Shown here piece by piece: positions 1 to 8,645 of a DNA stretch of 64,000 nucleotides (positions within the stretch are counted from its first letter, which is position 1; every line of letters starts with the position of its first letter). This DNA comes from DAOUBP01 sp964513075 (lineage in GTDB: Bacteria; Chloroflexota; Anaerolineae; CG2-30-64-16). A model generated the notes under the pieces. The model had not been told where the DNA came from. It saw only the letters and a program-made list of their open reading frames with translations, and did no database searches. The stretch is taken from NCBI GenBank assembly GCA_964513075.1, contig CAZELR010000019.1, positions 1 to 64,000 on the forward strand. The letters are read 5' to 3'. The translations under genes and the position numbers were made by a program.

Positions 1-1545
1 GGTCGGCACCTCCCAGACGTACCAGGGGCACTCGTTGCTCATGGCGGTCTTCCACTGGATCCGGTAGTTGTTCTGGGCGCCGTAGCCGACCACGTCGGCG
101 ATGATGAACGCCGCATCGTAGTTCTTGCGATATTCCAACGTACGGCCCTTGACGCGGGTGGTGCCGTCGTTGACCGTGACCTCGAAGCCGCGCCTCTCGA
201 GCTCGGCCACGAAGTTGTCCAGGGTTTTCGTCCCGGCCGCGTGGATGCCGCCGACCTCGCCCTGCAGGTAGTACAGGCGGATGCGCTTGTGGGTCTCGGG
301 ACGGATCGGGAGCTGGTCAAGGGTGTTCTTGACGAGCGTGATCCCCTTGTCGGCCGCGTCGGCGCGCATCGCCAGGTGCTCGGCGCAGCCCACGACGGAC
401 AAGTCTTCGGGGTTCTTCAGCAGCGTGCCCTTGGCCTGTTTCACATGCAGGTTCAGCTTCGCCTTTAGGCCCAGCACGCGGCGGACGGCGTCGTTCATCC
501 GCGCTTCGGTGATGACGCCCTTCTTGTACCCGTTCAGCATGAAGGTGAAGTCTTCTTCCATGTCGTTGAAGAACAGGAACATGTCGCAGCCGGCCGCGAT
601 CGCGCGGGGCACGTACTCTTCGCGGCGCATCGCGGACGTCATGCCCAGCATGTGGCTGGCATCGGTGATCACCATGCCGTTGAAGCCGAGCTGCTCCTTC
701 AACAGGCCCATGATCAGCTCCTCGGCCAGGGTGGCCGGCAGGATGTCCTTGTCTGCTAGCTTGGGGTTGAGCTTCTGTTGATAGTAGGGCAGGGCAATGT
801 GGCCGGCCATGAACATCTCGACGCCGTTCTCGATGTGGTGCTTGTAGACGCGGCCGAACGAGGCGTCCCATTCGGCGGGCGAGAGCTCGTTGACGCCGAG
901 CACCAGGTGCTGGTCGCGCTCCTCGGTGCCGTCGCCGGGGAAGTGCTTGATGCAGGTGACCATGCTGCCGTTGGCGCCGGCGCGATAGCCGTCGATGTAG
1001 GCACTGGTGTACTTGATTACCGTGTCGGGGTCGGTGCCGTAGGCGCGCGTGTTGACGATCGTGTTGCGCCAGTTGAACAGGATATCTACACAGGGGTCGA
1101 AGTTTACGTTTACGCCTAACGCGCCGGCTTCCCGGGCAGACACGTAGCCGGCGTTGTAGGCCACCGTCGGGTCGCCTGCGGCCTCAGATTGCGCGCCTGA
1201 GGCGATGTAGGTGCCGTCCGAGCATGCGCCATTGCCGCCGGAGTCGCAGTTGGCCGCGACCAGCAGGGGGATTTTCGAGTCCGCCTGCAGGCTGTTCAGC
1301 AGGTCCTGGCATTTCTGTGCCGTTCCACCCTGCCAACGCGCGCCGCCGATGTGGTATTTGTCAAGGATCTGTTTGTTGGACAGCTCGTTGCCGCTGAACA
1401 TGTCCTTGCCGAAGAAGAACAAGTTGGTGAAGAGCTGACCGCACTTCTCTTCGGCGGTCATGCCGGCAAGCGTGTCTTCTACCCACTTGATTTGTGCGGC
1501 TGACAGGTTATAGGGTTTGGCTTTGAGGTCTACGAGTCTTGGCAT
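1..1545 (-). CDS. Glycoside hydrolase family 3 (NagZ-like), 3' end beyond window
   Basis: This protein should hydrolyse beta-linked N-acetylhexosaminides or glucosides, as GH3 enzymes of the NagZ/bacterial type do; the exact substrate cannot be read. The visible 515 codons contain the NagZ-type signature KHFPGDGTEERDQH at about residues 195-208 and VITDAS at about residue 290, where GH3 enzymes carry the catalytic aspartate nucleophile. The gene runs off the left edge, so its C-terminal domain is not visible. The start is the ATG at 1545, preceded by AGGAG at a normal distance. I see no signal peptide, so it is probably cytosolic. It lies downstream of the HAD phosphatase gene on the same strand, separated by a 7-bp repeat array, and may share its promoter. 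Family call is firm; specificity is open. Confidence 0.9.
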   Translation of the reverse strand, partial: MPRLVDLKAKPYNLSAAQIKWVEDTLAGMTAEEKCGQLFTNLFFFGKDMFSGNELSNKQILDKYHIGGARWQGGTAQKCQDLLNSLQADSKIPLLVAANCDSGGNGACSDGTYIASGAQSEAAGDPTVAYNAGYVSAREAGALGVNVNFDPCVDILFNWRNTIVNTRAYGTDPDTVIKYTSAYIDGYRAGANGSMVTCIKHFPGDGTEERDQHLVLGVNELSPAEWDASFGRVYKHHIENGVEMFMAGHIALPYYQQKLNPKLADKDILPATLAEELIMGLLKEQLGFNGMVITDASHMLGMTSAMRREEYVPRAIAAGCDMFLFFNDMEEDFTFMLNGYKKGVITEARMNDAVRRVLGLKAKLNLHVKQAKGTLLKNPEDLSVVGCAEHLAMRADAADKGITLVKNTLDQLPIRPETHKRIRLYYLQGEVGGIHAAGTKTLDNFVAELERRGFEVTVNDGTTRVKGRTLEYRKNYDAAFIIADVVGYGAQNNYRIQWKTAMSNECPWYVWEVPT

Positions 1546-1561
1546 GATGATGCTCCTAGTG

Positions 1562-1603
1562 CAGGTTACAGGTTCAAGGTTACAAGCTTTCAACCTTGAA
1601 CTC
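1562..1603. repeat. Degenerate 7-bp tandem repeat array
   Basis: Six 7-bp units follow one another without gaps: CAGGTTA, CAGGTTC, AAGGTTA, CAAGCTT, TCAACCT, TGAACTC. The array fills most of the space between the HAD phosphatase stop and the GH3 start. The last units also read as an inverted copy (TTCAAGGTT against AACCTTGAA), so a hairpin is possible. It is one of nine short-period arrays in this window. Confidence 0.65.
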
Positions 1604-1612
1604 ACGGCGCGA

Positions 1613-2545
1613 TCAGTCTTCGTATTCGATCTTGGTCAGCTTCTGCCACGGCGGGGTTTCGGGGAGCAGCTTCTCGAACTCGTCGATCAGCGCTGCCTCA
1701 TAAGCGCCCGCGTAGGTGCCATCAAGGAATTTGCCCAGCGCTTCATTGTGGAACCGCTTCCAGGACTTGTCCTCGCCGCCCGGGTTGATGGGGTAGTAGA
1801 GGACGTCAACGCCCTTGGCGGAGTCACGGTCGCCCGGTGCATCGCCGATCAACAGGATGCGGTCATCGTCGTACTTGCCCTTGGCCGCGAACTGAAGATG
1901 CTGCTTCTTGGTGCCCATCTCCTGGCCGGCGATGACGCTCATGTATTGCGCGATGCCATGCTCGCCCCACTCGCGCTCGAGCGCTTCGACGGGGGTGGCG
2001 GAGACGACCATCAGGTCGACCTTGCCCTGCATCTTCTGGAGGCTCTCTCGCACATAAGGGAAGGGGGGCACGCCGTGCACCATGTCGGCGATTGCTTCGT
2101 CAACGGCAAGGGACCACTGCACGGCTTGTTCAAGCTCCGGGTGCGGATGATCGGCCGCATACTGGACCATGCCCTTGTGGCTGAGCGGGTAGCCCGACTC
2201 GATGAATTCCTTGATCTTGTCCCCTTGCGGCACCTTGGCATTGCGCGCTTTGACCTCGGGGCGCTCCCGCAGGAGGTCGAAGACCCTGGTCAGGGCGATC
2301 CAGCGGTTGAGGCCGCGGGTCTTGGAGTACAGGTTGACGAACTCGCACGTCTCGCGCGTGAACTTCGAGACGGCCTGCAGCCCCCAGACTCGGACGATCG
2401 TAGGGGTGAAGCACTCTTTGTGCTTAAGCTCCATCGCATCGAATGCGCAACCGTCGGAGTCGATGCCGACGAAGAAGTCGTGCTGGGGTTTGAAATCGAT
2501 CAGCACGTGGGCCGCTTCCGGGACTTTTGTAGCTACCTTAGCCAT
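1613..2545 (-). CDS. HAD-superfamily hydrolase (phosphatase-like)
   Basis: A 310-residue cytosolic protein of the haloacid dehalogenase superfamily, probably a phosphatase for a small metabolite. Motif I is DSDGCAFD at residues 29-36, with the nucleophile Asp29 and general acid Asp31. Motif II is VVSAT near residue 190, the lysine is in the KKQHLQF/AAKGK segment, and motif IV is LIGDAPGDRDSAKG. A helical insertion between motifs I and II makes it longer than the smallest HADs and serves as a cap. The ATG at 2545 has AAAGGAG seven bases upstream. A good sigma70-type promoter lies at 2853-2881, so the leader would be about 300 bases. It heads a unit with the GH3 gene downstream. Substrate unknown. 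Confidence 0.85.
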   Translation of the reverse strand: MAKVATKVPEAAHVLIDFKPQHDFFVGIDSDGCAFDAMELKHKECFTPTIVRVWGLQAVSKFTRETCEFVNLYSKTRGLNRWIALTRVFDLLRERPEVKARNAKVPQGDKIKEFIESGYPLSHKGMVQYAADHPHPELEQAVQWSLAVDEAIADMVHGVPPFPYVRESLQKMQGKVDLMVVSATPVEALEREWGEHGIAQYMSVIAGQEMGTKKQHLQFAAKGKYDDDRILLIGDAPGDRDSAKGVDVLYYPINPGGEDKSWKRFHNEALGKFLDGTYAGAYEAALIDEFEKLLPETPPWQKLTKIEYED

Positions 2546-2635
2546 TGCGTTTCTCCTTTGAGTTATCGGATTGTTCAGTAATAAGGCGGGTTACAGCCCG
2601 TGGGGTGTGCCACCCGGGAAGAGTCGACGTTTGCA

Positions 2636-2656
2636 AGTTACAGGTTGTAGGTTACA
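2636..2656. repeat. Short 7-bp tandem repeat (three units)
   Basis: AGTTACA, GGTTGTA and GGTTACA follow in tandem in the leader of the HAD phosphatase gene. The unit resembles the first units of the array at 1562-1603. Outside this repeat and the promoter at 2853-2881, the 486-base gap from 2546 to 3031 shows only a terminator at its far end; I see no gene in it. Confidence 0.45.
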
Positions 2657-2852
2657 TTGTGACCGCCGGCGTCTCAGAGAGCAGGAACAGGGTCGAGAAC
2701 GGGATCAGGATTGTTGGGAGCGATGCATCGTGCCGGAAGCAGTGCGGCAAGGCGGAGGTGCCCTGCAGGTGCGCGGTTATCTGCGGAGACGATGACATCT
2801 TTGGCATGTAACAATGAGTTAAAATGAATATGTTAGTTTGTGCAGTGGATAA

Positions 2853-2881
2853 ACAATATCACAATCTGAAATGCATGTCAA
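2853..2881 (-). promoter_or_regulatory. Sigma70-type promoter for the HAD-GH3 unit
   Basis: On the minus strand a perfect -35 TTGACA (2881-2876) is followed after 17 bases by TATTGT (2858-2853). TGA stands directly before the -10 box, making it an extended -10. It points toward the HAD phosphatase gene. Confidence 0.7.
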
Positions 2882-2977
2882 GCAGGCGAACCTTAAAATT
2901 AGGTCCAAAAGGAAGATTGTTTCGAGGGGCGCCAGGCTGTAAAGGGGACGACTTTCTGCAAGGGGCGCACAACAAAC

Positions 2978-3006
2978 GAGGCCCCACAGACAACCCGTGG
3001 GGCCTC
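2978..3006 (-). terminator. Rho-independent terminator after the NIPSNAP-like gene
   Basis: A perfect 10-bp stem, GAGGCCCCAC pairing with GTGGGGCCTC, closes a 9-base loop. On the minus strand it is followed by GTTTGTTGTG, a moderately T-rich tail. It lies 25 bases beyond the stop at 3032. Confidence 0.75.
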
Positions 3007-3031
3007 GTGGCGCGAAAGGAGGTCTCAGCCT

Positions 3032-3334
3032 CTATTCGATGATGTACAGTTCTCTGGTGTTGCTCAGGACGATCCCGATTTGCTCGCCGCCGAGGGCCTG
3101 CCATTCGGCGTCTTCCAACGCTTTCTCGGTCGTGGTCAGGAAGGCGCCGATGCTGCTCCAGTCGCGTTCGATCACGCGTGTGTTGCTCTCCAGGGGGCCG
3201 ACATACGCACGGTACCGCCGCGACGGCGGGAAGCCCAACCGCGCCTCTACGACTTCATAGCGCTTCTCGATGGCGATTTTCTTTGCCCAACTGCTGCGAT
3301 CCACTTTCTGGATCAGACGTTCCATGATTCTCAT
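3032..3334 (-). CDS. Small NIPSNAP-like hypothetical protein
   Basis: A 100-residue soluble protein. It resembles the small NIPSNAP-like dimeric alpha-beta barrel proteins of environmental bacteria: it starts with MERLIQKV-type text, has FPPSRRYRAYVGPLESNT in the middle and an aromatic beta-strand end (ELYIIE). The assignment is from memory of the family pattern and is tentative; no activity can be deduced. AAGGAGG lies eight bases before the ATG at 3334, while a second in-frame ATG follows three codons later. It sits 30 bases downstream of the cytidylate-kinase-like gene and is closed by a terminator, so the two form a short transcription unit. Confidence 0.7.
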   Translation of the reverse strand: MRIMERLIQKVDRSSWAKKIAIEKRYEVVEARLGFPPSRRYRAYVGPLESNTRVIERDWSSIGAFLTTTEKALEDAEWQALGGEQIGIVLSNTRELYIIE

Positions 3335-3364
3335 TAGTCTGTCCTCCTTGTAAGGAACGGCGAC

Positions 3365-4012
3365 TTACTTGGCCTTGGACTTGGGCAGCAAGTCCAGTGC
3401 CTTGATGACCAGGTCGGCCGCGGCCGCAGGCGTGATCTTGGCGGTGTTGATGACCACATCGAAGAGTTGGGGATCGTGGGATTCCAGGTCAAAGTAGCGC
3501 TTGATCCACTGAACGTCGCTCGCATCGCGTTCCTTGAGCTTGGCCGCCGCATCATCTTTGGAGCAGTGTTCGCGGTCACACATGCGCTGAAGCCGTACGG
3601 CCATAGGCGCCGTAATGCGTACGTGCAGCACGTCGGGCTTGTCCTGCAACGCGGCCATGCCGCCGCGGCCGATGATGAGCACATTGCCCTTCTTATAGCC
3701 GGCGTTGATGACTTTAACGAGGTTCGCTACTGAGATTCCCTCAAGGGCGTCGGACCGGGCCCCGAAAGTCCAGCTCGAAGGATCGCCGCCGGTCATCCTC
3801 TGGGTGGTGCCGATCGCCTCCCACACAGTCTTCGCGCCCTGGGGTTTGAAACCCATGGCGGCTTCGACGGCCTTAGTCCCCAGACCCATCTCCTGGCCGA
3901 CCTGCGCCATCATTTTTTTGTCAAAGATCTGATAGCCCAGCTTCTCAGCGACCAGGCGCGCGACGTCGTCGCCCAAGCTTTCCAATTGCCGAGAGATTGT
4001 GATAACAGCCAT
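3365..4012 (-). CDS. Cytidylate kinase-like family protein
   Basis: A 215-residue protein of the cytidylate-kinase-like family. These have the P-loop kinase fold and often lie apart from the canonical cmk gene; their substrate is generally unknown. Family features are the opening MAVITISRQ, the segment VAEKLGYQIFDKKMM at about residues 21-35, and the basic MCDREHCSKDDA region typical of a nucleotide-kinase lid. Where family members usually have a glycine-rich loop after ISR, this protein has LESLGDD, so phosphate binding may be altered. AAGGAG precedes the ATG at 4012. It is followed by the small NIPSNAP-like gene. Confidence 0.8.
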   Translation of the reverse strand: MAVITISRQLESLGDDVARLVAEKLGYQIFDKKMMAQVGQEMGLGTKAVEAAMGFKPQGAKTVWEAIGTTQRMTGGDPSSWTFGARSDALEGISVANLVKVINAGYKKGNVLIIGRGGMAALQDKPDVLHVRITAPMAVRLQRMCDREHCSKDDAAAKLKERDASDVQWIKRYFDLESHDPQLFDVVINTAKITPAAAADLVIKALDLLPKSKAK

Positions 4013-4160
4013 TCTGTATCTCCTTGTTGAAGGTAGGTTTGCTTTCGAACCTGATTCTTCAGGTATCAGCAGCAGGATACAACAGGCCGCGCTTCATAGG
4101 CGCTTCACGAAGTAGGGCTTAGCCAGGAATGATGTCCCGCGGGCGCAAGCCCAAGGGTTC

Positions 4161-7100
4161 TTAGTTGAACGAAGCTTCCAACTCCTCCAAGACGCGCGTC
4201 AGGTCCAGAGACTCTGGCCGGTCTGGGATCAGCTCTGAGAGATCTGGCAGGGGCGGCGGGTCAAGCAGCGTCTCACCTGTCAGCTCTTGATAGCGACTCC
4301 GGCACTCGTCGGCGCCCGTCTCGGCGTATTCCGCCCGATAGAATGCTGCTGCAGCTTGCGCTGCGGCGCTGTGTGCCGCAGCATCCGGCGCCAGCCGCCA
4401 CCACTCGTAGTTGAGCGCGGCCTGCCGGTGCGGGGCGGCCTCGTGCTGCAAGAGGTTTTGGATCTCTGCTTCAGCTTGCATTGCATCGGTCTCGCCCAGT
4501 GCGCGGCGGAGGCGGATGCCCAGCACCCGCGCGTCGAAGCGTGTGTCCTCGCCGGCCAGGCGTTCACCCGCTACGCTAGAGATCTTCGCCCACGCTTCAT
4601 CGTAGAAATCGCGCGCCTCGGCCGCGCGGCCGCGCGCCAGCAGCAGCCGCGCCAGCCCGACGAGCATGCCGGAAAGATAGCTGGGAATGCCCAGGCGCTG
4701 TCCGAAGCCGATCGCCTTGCGATACAACGATTCGGCCAGATCGGCCTTCCCGCAACGCTCGTTGATCGACGCGAGACCGGCAACGTTCAGGCAGGCGGTC
4801 CAGCGGTCGCTGATCTCCCAGGCGTTGCGCAGGCTGCGCTGGTAGCCGGCGATGGCACGCTCGTAGTCTCCGCGCTTCGCCAAGACCAGGGCGATGTTGG
4901 AGATTGCCCAGGAGACCGCCTGCCGATCGTCAATCTCCTGGGCCAACATGCCTGCGCGCAGATACCAGTGCACGGCCTCGCCGAACCAGTGCTGCGACGA
5001 CCGGACATTCCCCAGGGTGATCGATGCGCGCGAGAGGATCAGCTTATAGTCCAGCGGCCCCGCAATCCTGATGGATTTCAGGCAGCAGTCTGCGGACCGC
5101 TCCCAGTCTCCCTGGCTCCAATAGACCATGCCCATCGTCTCCAGCGCCTCGCAGATGCCGCGCGAATCATCGATTCCCATGGCGATCTGCAGTTGTTGCT
5201 CCAGCGCGGCGAGGGCCTGGGGGTGGTTTCCCTGGAACCAGTGGATCTGGCCTATGGTCCACAGTGCGCTGACCATGCCCCGGCCTACGCCTGCGGCTTT
5301 GAAGCCGTCTTCGGCCTTGGCCAGCCATTCTAGTGCTTCGTCATAGTAGCCCATCAACTGCAGCGCACCGGCCAGCGCGACCTGGGCTTGCGCTACCAAA
5401 CAGGTATCACCCAAAGCCTCGGCTATCTCCAGGGCTTCGCGGGCGATGGTGCGTGTCGGCGCCCAATGCCCGGTCACCCGCCAGATCTCTGCCAGCGCCA
5501 GCATCACCGCGCAGCGCTCATGACCGGATAGGCCGGCGGCAAGCTCGCTTTCCAACAGATGGCGGTAGAGGCGCACGGCTTCGTCGTTGGCGTAAATCCG
5601 TTGGGCGGCGGCGGCGGCCCGGCGATAATAAGTGATCGCCGGTTGCACCTCGCCGGCCTGCTCGTAGTGGGTCGCGATTTGGCCGCTGAACGCATCCAGG
5701 GCGCCGCCATGGCGCGCCTCGAGCGCCTGGGCTACGCGCAGATGTACGCCGCGGTGGCGGACTGGGCCGATCTCGTCGTAGGCCACAGCGCGAATCCCGT
5801 CATGGCTGAAGTCATAGGCGTCGTCTCCCTGGTCACGCACAAGCTGGCGCCGCCACAACTCATCCAAACCCTGGACCACCGCGGCCTCGTCCAGGCCAGC
5901 GGCATGGACCAGCACATCGTAACTGAATTTGCGGCCGATCACTGCCGCAGTCTGTGCCAGTGCTTGCGCATCCGGCGAGAGCATCGCTAACCGCCAGCGG
6001 ATCACTGCTCGCACCTTGGGCGGCAGCGTCGGCGGGATATTCAAATAGCCCAGGCCCTCGTCTCTCTCTCTCTCCGGTTCGTCTCCTTCCCGTCTCGCGG
6101 TCCCTCCTAACCCCGCCCGCACCATTTCGACGACGAAGAGCGGATTTCCCTCGGTATCGCGGTAGATTTGGGCTGCTTCAGTTGCTTCCAGGGCTCTCCC
6201 GGCGGCGCTTGTGGCGAGGGCCGCGGTTTCAGCTACATTGAGTGGCAACAGCGAGATCTCGCTCAGCAGCCCGGCGCGCGCCAACGCTAACCGTGATGCC
6301 GTAAATGGATGATCCTCGCCCACTTCGTGCAGCCGCACCGTGCATACCACCAGCAAGGGTGCGCCAGGATGAGTGTGCAGCAAGTAGACGAGCCAATCCA
6401 GAGTCTCGCGGTCAGCCCATTGCAGGTCATCCAGGAACAGCAGCAGCGGATCGCGACTGCCTTGAGTTGACCCAAGTATTGCACGCGCCAGCGCCTCGAA
6501 CAACCGCGTGCGCTGCCAGGCTTCAGTCAGTGGGCCGGGGGCGGCGAGGCGCGGGCGTGCGGCCAGGAGCGCCGGGATGAGGCGGCCGACCTCGACCAGC
6601 CACACGTCGTCCAGCGCGGCCAGACGCGGCCGGAGCGCTGCCTCATTCAACCATTCGACGACAGGCGCGTACGCCAGGGCGTCGCCGCCCGCATAGCACT
6701 GCGCCGCGACCGCGATTGCACCCTGTCGGGCCACCCAGGCGACCAGTTCTTCGGCTAGACGCGTTTTGCCGATGCCGGCTTCGCCGCTAAGCAGGATCAT
6801 CTGCGGCTTACCTGCTGCGGCGGCGCGCCAGGCAGCCAGCAGCAGCGACCATTCAGCTTTGCGGCCGACTAACGGCAGGTCTGCCGGGCGCCTTGCTGCG
6901 CTTTCTGCGGTCGCCGGCACGGGGCGCTCCCGCATCCTGTGCAGGCGGTCATAGAGGTCACGGGTGGCGCGTGACGGTGCGGCTCCAAACTCCTGCTTCA
7001 GCATCGCAGTGCACGCGTGGTAGATACGCAAGGCCTCCGTCCAGTCGCCTTGCGCCATGTGCAGGCGCATCAGGTGGCGGTAGGCAGCCTCGTGAAGGGG

Positions 7101-7676
7101 GTCGTGGTGCAGCAAGCGCTGGGCGTATGGGATGGCGCTGCTGGTGTCGCGCTGCCCCTCCAGTGCCAGCACCAATTGCTCCAGGGCGTCGCCGTAGGCC
7201 TGGTGCAGCCGCTCGCGCACGGGCAGGATCCAATCGTCATAGCAATCGGGCAACAGGTCACCGGTGTACGCGGCAACGGCGGCTGCCAGCGCCTGCGTGA
7301 CTTGATCTGCCTCGCCGCGTTCCTGCGCCGCCGCCTGGGCTATGGCCGCCTCGAACCCGGTCACGTCCAGGTCTATGGGCGCATCCGGCCGCCAGTGGAG
7401 CGTCTGGGGCGATACGGTGACATAACGATCAGTGTCGGGCAGCGCCCGGCGCAGCCGGGTGAGCAGCGTGCGAAGGTTTTTGAGCGCCTGTTGATCGGTG
7501 GTGTCCGGCCAGAAAGCAAAGGCCAGTTGTTGGCGCGAAACCGGCGCAGCAGGCTGCAAGGCAAGGTAAGCCAACAGGTGTTGGAGCCGCGCCTGGTCGA
7601 AACCAACTAGGGGCTGACCGCCCTGAAGCAGGCGAAACGGGCCGAGCAGATGCAGGTGAAGATGCTCTTCGGACAT
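4161..7676 (-). CDS. SARP/BTAD-type regulator with AAA ATPase and TPR repeats
   Basis: A 1171-residue cytosolic signalling protein built like the SARP-LAL hybrids. It has an N-terminal winged-helix DNA-binding domain (to about residue 100), a bacterial transcriptional activator domain of helical repeats (to about 250), an AAA ATPase with Walker A GEAGIGKT near 298 and Walker B LLLFLDDLQWAD near 412, and a long TPR-rich C-terminal half. An Arg/Glu-rich low-complexity stretch (RREGDEPERERDEG, DNA near 6060-6110) interrupts the link after the ATPase and may be a repeat-derived insert. An upstream in-frame ATG at 7880 exists, but the text before 7676 does not look like protein and a promoter ends just before 7676, so I place the start there. 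It is divergent from the DoxX-like gene, a possible target. The signal sensed is unknown. Confidence 0.88.
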   Translation of the reverse strand: MSEEHLHLHLLGPFRLLQGGQPLVGFDQARLQHLLAYLALQPAAPVSRQQLAFAFWPDTTDQQALKNLRTLLTRLRRALPDTDRYVTVSPQTLHWRPDAPIDLDVTGFEAAIAQAAAQERGEADQVTQALAAAVAAYTGDLLPDCYDDWILPVRERLHQAYGDALEQLVLALEGQRDTSSAIPYAQRLLHHDPLHEAAYRHLMRLHMAQGDWTEALRIYHACTAMLKQEFGAAPSRATRDLYDRLHRMRERPVPATAESAARRPADLPLVGRKAEWSLLLAAWRAAAAGKPQMILLSGEAGIGKTRLAEELVAWVARQGAIAVAAQCYAGGDALAYAPVVEWLNEAALRPRLAALDDVWLVEVGRLIPALLAARPRLAAPGPLTEAWQRTRLFEALARAILGSTQGSRDPLLLFLDDLQWADRETLDWLVYLLHTHPGAPLLVVCTVRLHEVGEDHPFTASRLALARAGLLSEISLLPLNVAETAALATSAAGRALEATEAAQIYRDTEGNPLFVVEMVRAGLGGTARREGDEPERERDEGLGYLNIPPTLPPKVRAVIRWRLAMLSPDAQALAQTAAVIGRKFSYDVLVHAAGLDEAAVVQGLDELWRRQLVRDQGDDAYDFSHDGIRAVAYDEIGPVRHRGVHLRVAQALEARHGGALDAFSGQIATHYEQAGEVQPAITYYRRAAAAAQRIYANDEAVRLYRHLLESELAAGLSGHERCAVMLALAEIWRVTGHWAPTRTIAREALEIAEALGDTCLVAQAQVALAGALQLMGYYDEALEWLAKAEDGFKAAGVGRGMVSALWTIGQIHWFQGNHPQALAALEQQLQIAMGIDDSRGICEALETMGMVYWSQGDWERSADCCLKSIRIAGPLDYKLILSRASITLGNVRSSQHWFGEAVHWYLRAGMLAQEIDDRQAVSWAISNIALVLAKRGDYERAIAGYQRSLRNAWEISDRWTACLNVAGLASINERCGKADLAESLYRKAIGFGQRLGIPSYLSGMLVGLARLLLARGRAAEARDFYDEAWAKISSVAGERLAGEDTRFDARVLGIRLRRALGETDAMQAEAEIQNLLQHEAAPHRQAALNYEWWRLAPDAAAHSAAAQAAAAFYRAEYAETGADECRSRYQELTGETLLDPPPLPDLSELIPDRPESLDLTRVLEELEASFN

Positions 7677-7685
7677 GTCACAGCC

Positions 7686-7714
7686 ATTATCGCATGGACG
7701 CGGACAGCAGTCAA
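7686..7714 (-). promoter_or_regulatory. Promoter giving a near-leaderless regulator mRNA
   Basis: On the minus strand TTGACT (7714-7709), a 17-base spacer and GATAAT (7691-7686) lie just before the ATG at 7676. Only nine bases separate the -10 box from the start codon. Transcription would begin about two to three bases before the ATG, so the message would be essentially leaderless, which fits the lack of a Shine-Dalgarno sequence. Confidence 0.6.
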
Positions 7715-7810
7715 AGCGCCTGGCACAAGCGAAAAGTTGGTGATATCGGGCTGAGGCGGAGTCAAGACACCTTTGGGATACTTGCTGCAACGGATGATTT
7801 GCACATTTCG

Positions 7811-7825
7811 TTTTCGCAGCGAAAA
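7811..7825. promoter_or_regulatory. Palindromic operator candidate in a divergent promoter region
   Basis: TTTTCGC, one central A, then GCGAAAA: a perfect 15-bp palindrome in the intergenic space between the SARP-type regulator and the DoxX-like gene. A weak -10 box TACACT lies at 7830-7835, so the palindrome would fall in the spacer of a promoter for the DoxX-like gene. The protein that binds it is not known. Confidence 0.5.
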
Positions 7826-7915
7826 GTAGTACACTAGCCTGGCTTGCGGTGCACCCAGCCGGGTCCGAAGATAGCCGCACGAGAACTGACTAGTTCAAGG
7901 AAAGGGTGATTTCAT

Positions 7916-8299
7916 ATGAGCGGGATGAATGCTGTTGTCTGGCTGTTTTCCGGCATCTTGGCGGTGGTTTTTGTGGTCGTGGGCATAACCCGGGCCTACT
8001 TCTATGAGTTTGCCAAGAAGACGTGGCCGTGGGTCAGCGACCTGGAGCCGTATGCGGTTCGGACCCTCGGATTAGTGGAACTGATCTGCGGCGTTGGGCT
8101 GATCCTTCCTGTGGCCATCGGCAAGTACACCTTTCTGACCCCTGTTGCCGCGAGCATGCTGATGCTGCTCCTGGTCCTGGCCGTCGCCTTTCACGTGCGA
8201 AGGCATGAGTCTGACTTGGCATGGTTGGTCGGGCTGTTGCTGGTGATGGTGGGGGTGGTGTTCTATGGCCGTGTCGAGCTGCTTAATTCGATCCTATGA
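7916..8299 (+). CDS. DoxX-like small membrane protein
   Basis: A 127-residue inner-membrane protein with four predicted hydrophobic segments (about residues 5-27, 45-65, 72-92 and 100-118) and a short positively charged loop HVRRHESD before the last one. Length and layout match the DoxX/DoxX-like family, small membrane proteins linked in some bacteria to quinone or thiol redox chemistry. No catalytic residues can be pointed out. GGAAAGGG lies upstream of the ATG at 7916, at a rather long distance; ATG at 7925 is an alternative. The gene is divergent from the SARP-type regulator and followed ten bases later by remains of hypB. Confidence 0.7.
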   Translation: MSGMNAVVWLFSGILAVVFVVVGITRAYFYEFAKKTWPWVSDLEPYAVRTLGLVELICGVGLILPVAIGKYTFLTPVAASMLMLLLVLAVAFHVRRHESDLAWLVGLLLVMVGVVFYGRVELLNSIL

Positions 8300-8308
8300 G
8301 CCTGGGCC

Positions 8309-8645
8309 GTGAAGATTCCGATCGTCAAGCAGATTCTTAGCGCCAATGACGAGGTCGCCGCCGAAAATCGGGCCAGGTTGGCTGAGCACGGTATCTTGGC
8401 GGTCAATCTGATGGCGTCCCCTGGCGCGGGCAAGACCAGCGTCATCCTGGCGACGGTCGCGCATTGACACCGAAACCCTCTTGGCGCGCGGCATCCCGGC
8501 GGTTCAGATCAATACCGGCGGCAACTGCCACCTGGACGCGCCGATGGTGCGCGCCGCGCTGCCGCACCTGCCGCTGGCCGATATCGACCTGCTCTTCATC
8601 GAAAATGTGGGCAACCTGGTTTGCCCAGTCAAGAGCGGTGATTGA
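8309..8645 (+). pseudogene. hypB: Decayed hypB (hydrogenase nickel-incorporation GTPase)
   Basis: Two separated pieces of HypB can be read. The first, from GTG 8309 to a TGA at 8465, gives the NDEVAAENRARLAEHGILA region and the P-loop SPGAGKTS. The second, in another frame from 8463 to a TGA at 8643, gives ARGIPAVQINTGGNCHLDA, which carries the conserved Q-I-N-T-G and C-H-L-D-A segments, then LLFIENVGNLVCP. In an intact HypB roughly 40 residues lie between these pieces, so an internal deletion with a frame change has removed them, and everything after the VCP motif is gone. No hydrogenase structural or other hyp gene lies nearby. The remaining 3' end overlaps the end of the SulP gene on the other strand. 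Confidence 0.85.

Noticed and set aside
2545..2811. Small plus-strand frame in the leader of the HAD gene
   Set aside because: No ribosome site, repeat-containing text, and it lies between a strong minus-strand promoter and its gene.
6055..6110. Possible 7-bp array inside the SARP-type regulator
   Set aside because: The CTCT-rich stretch is low-complexity and in frame, but no consistent 7-bp unit can be drawn, so it is only mentioned with the gene.
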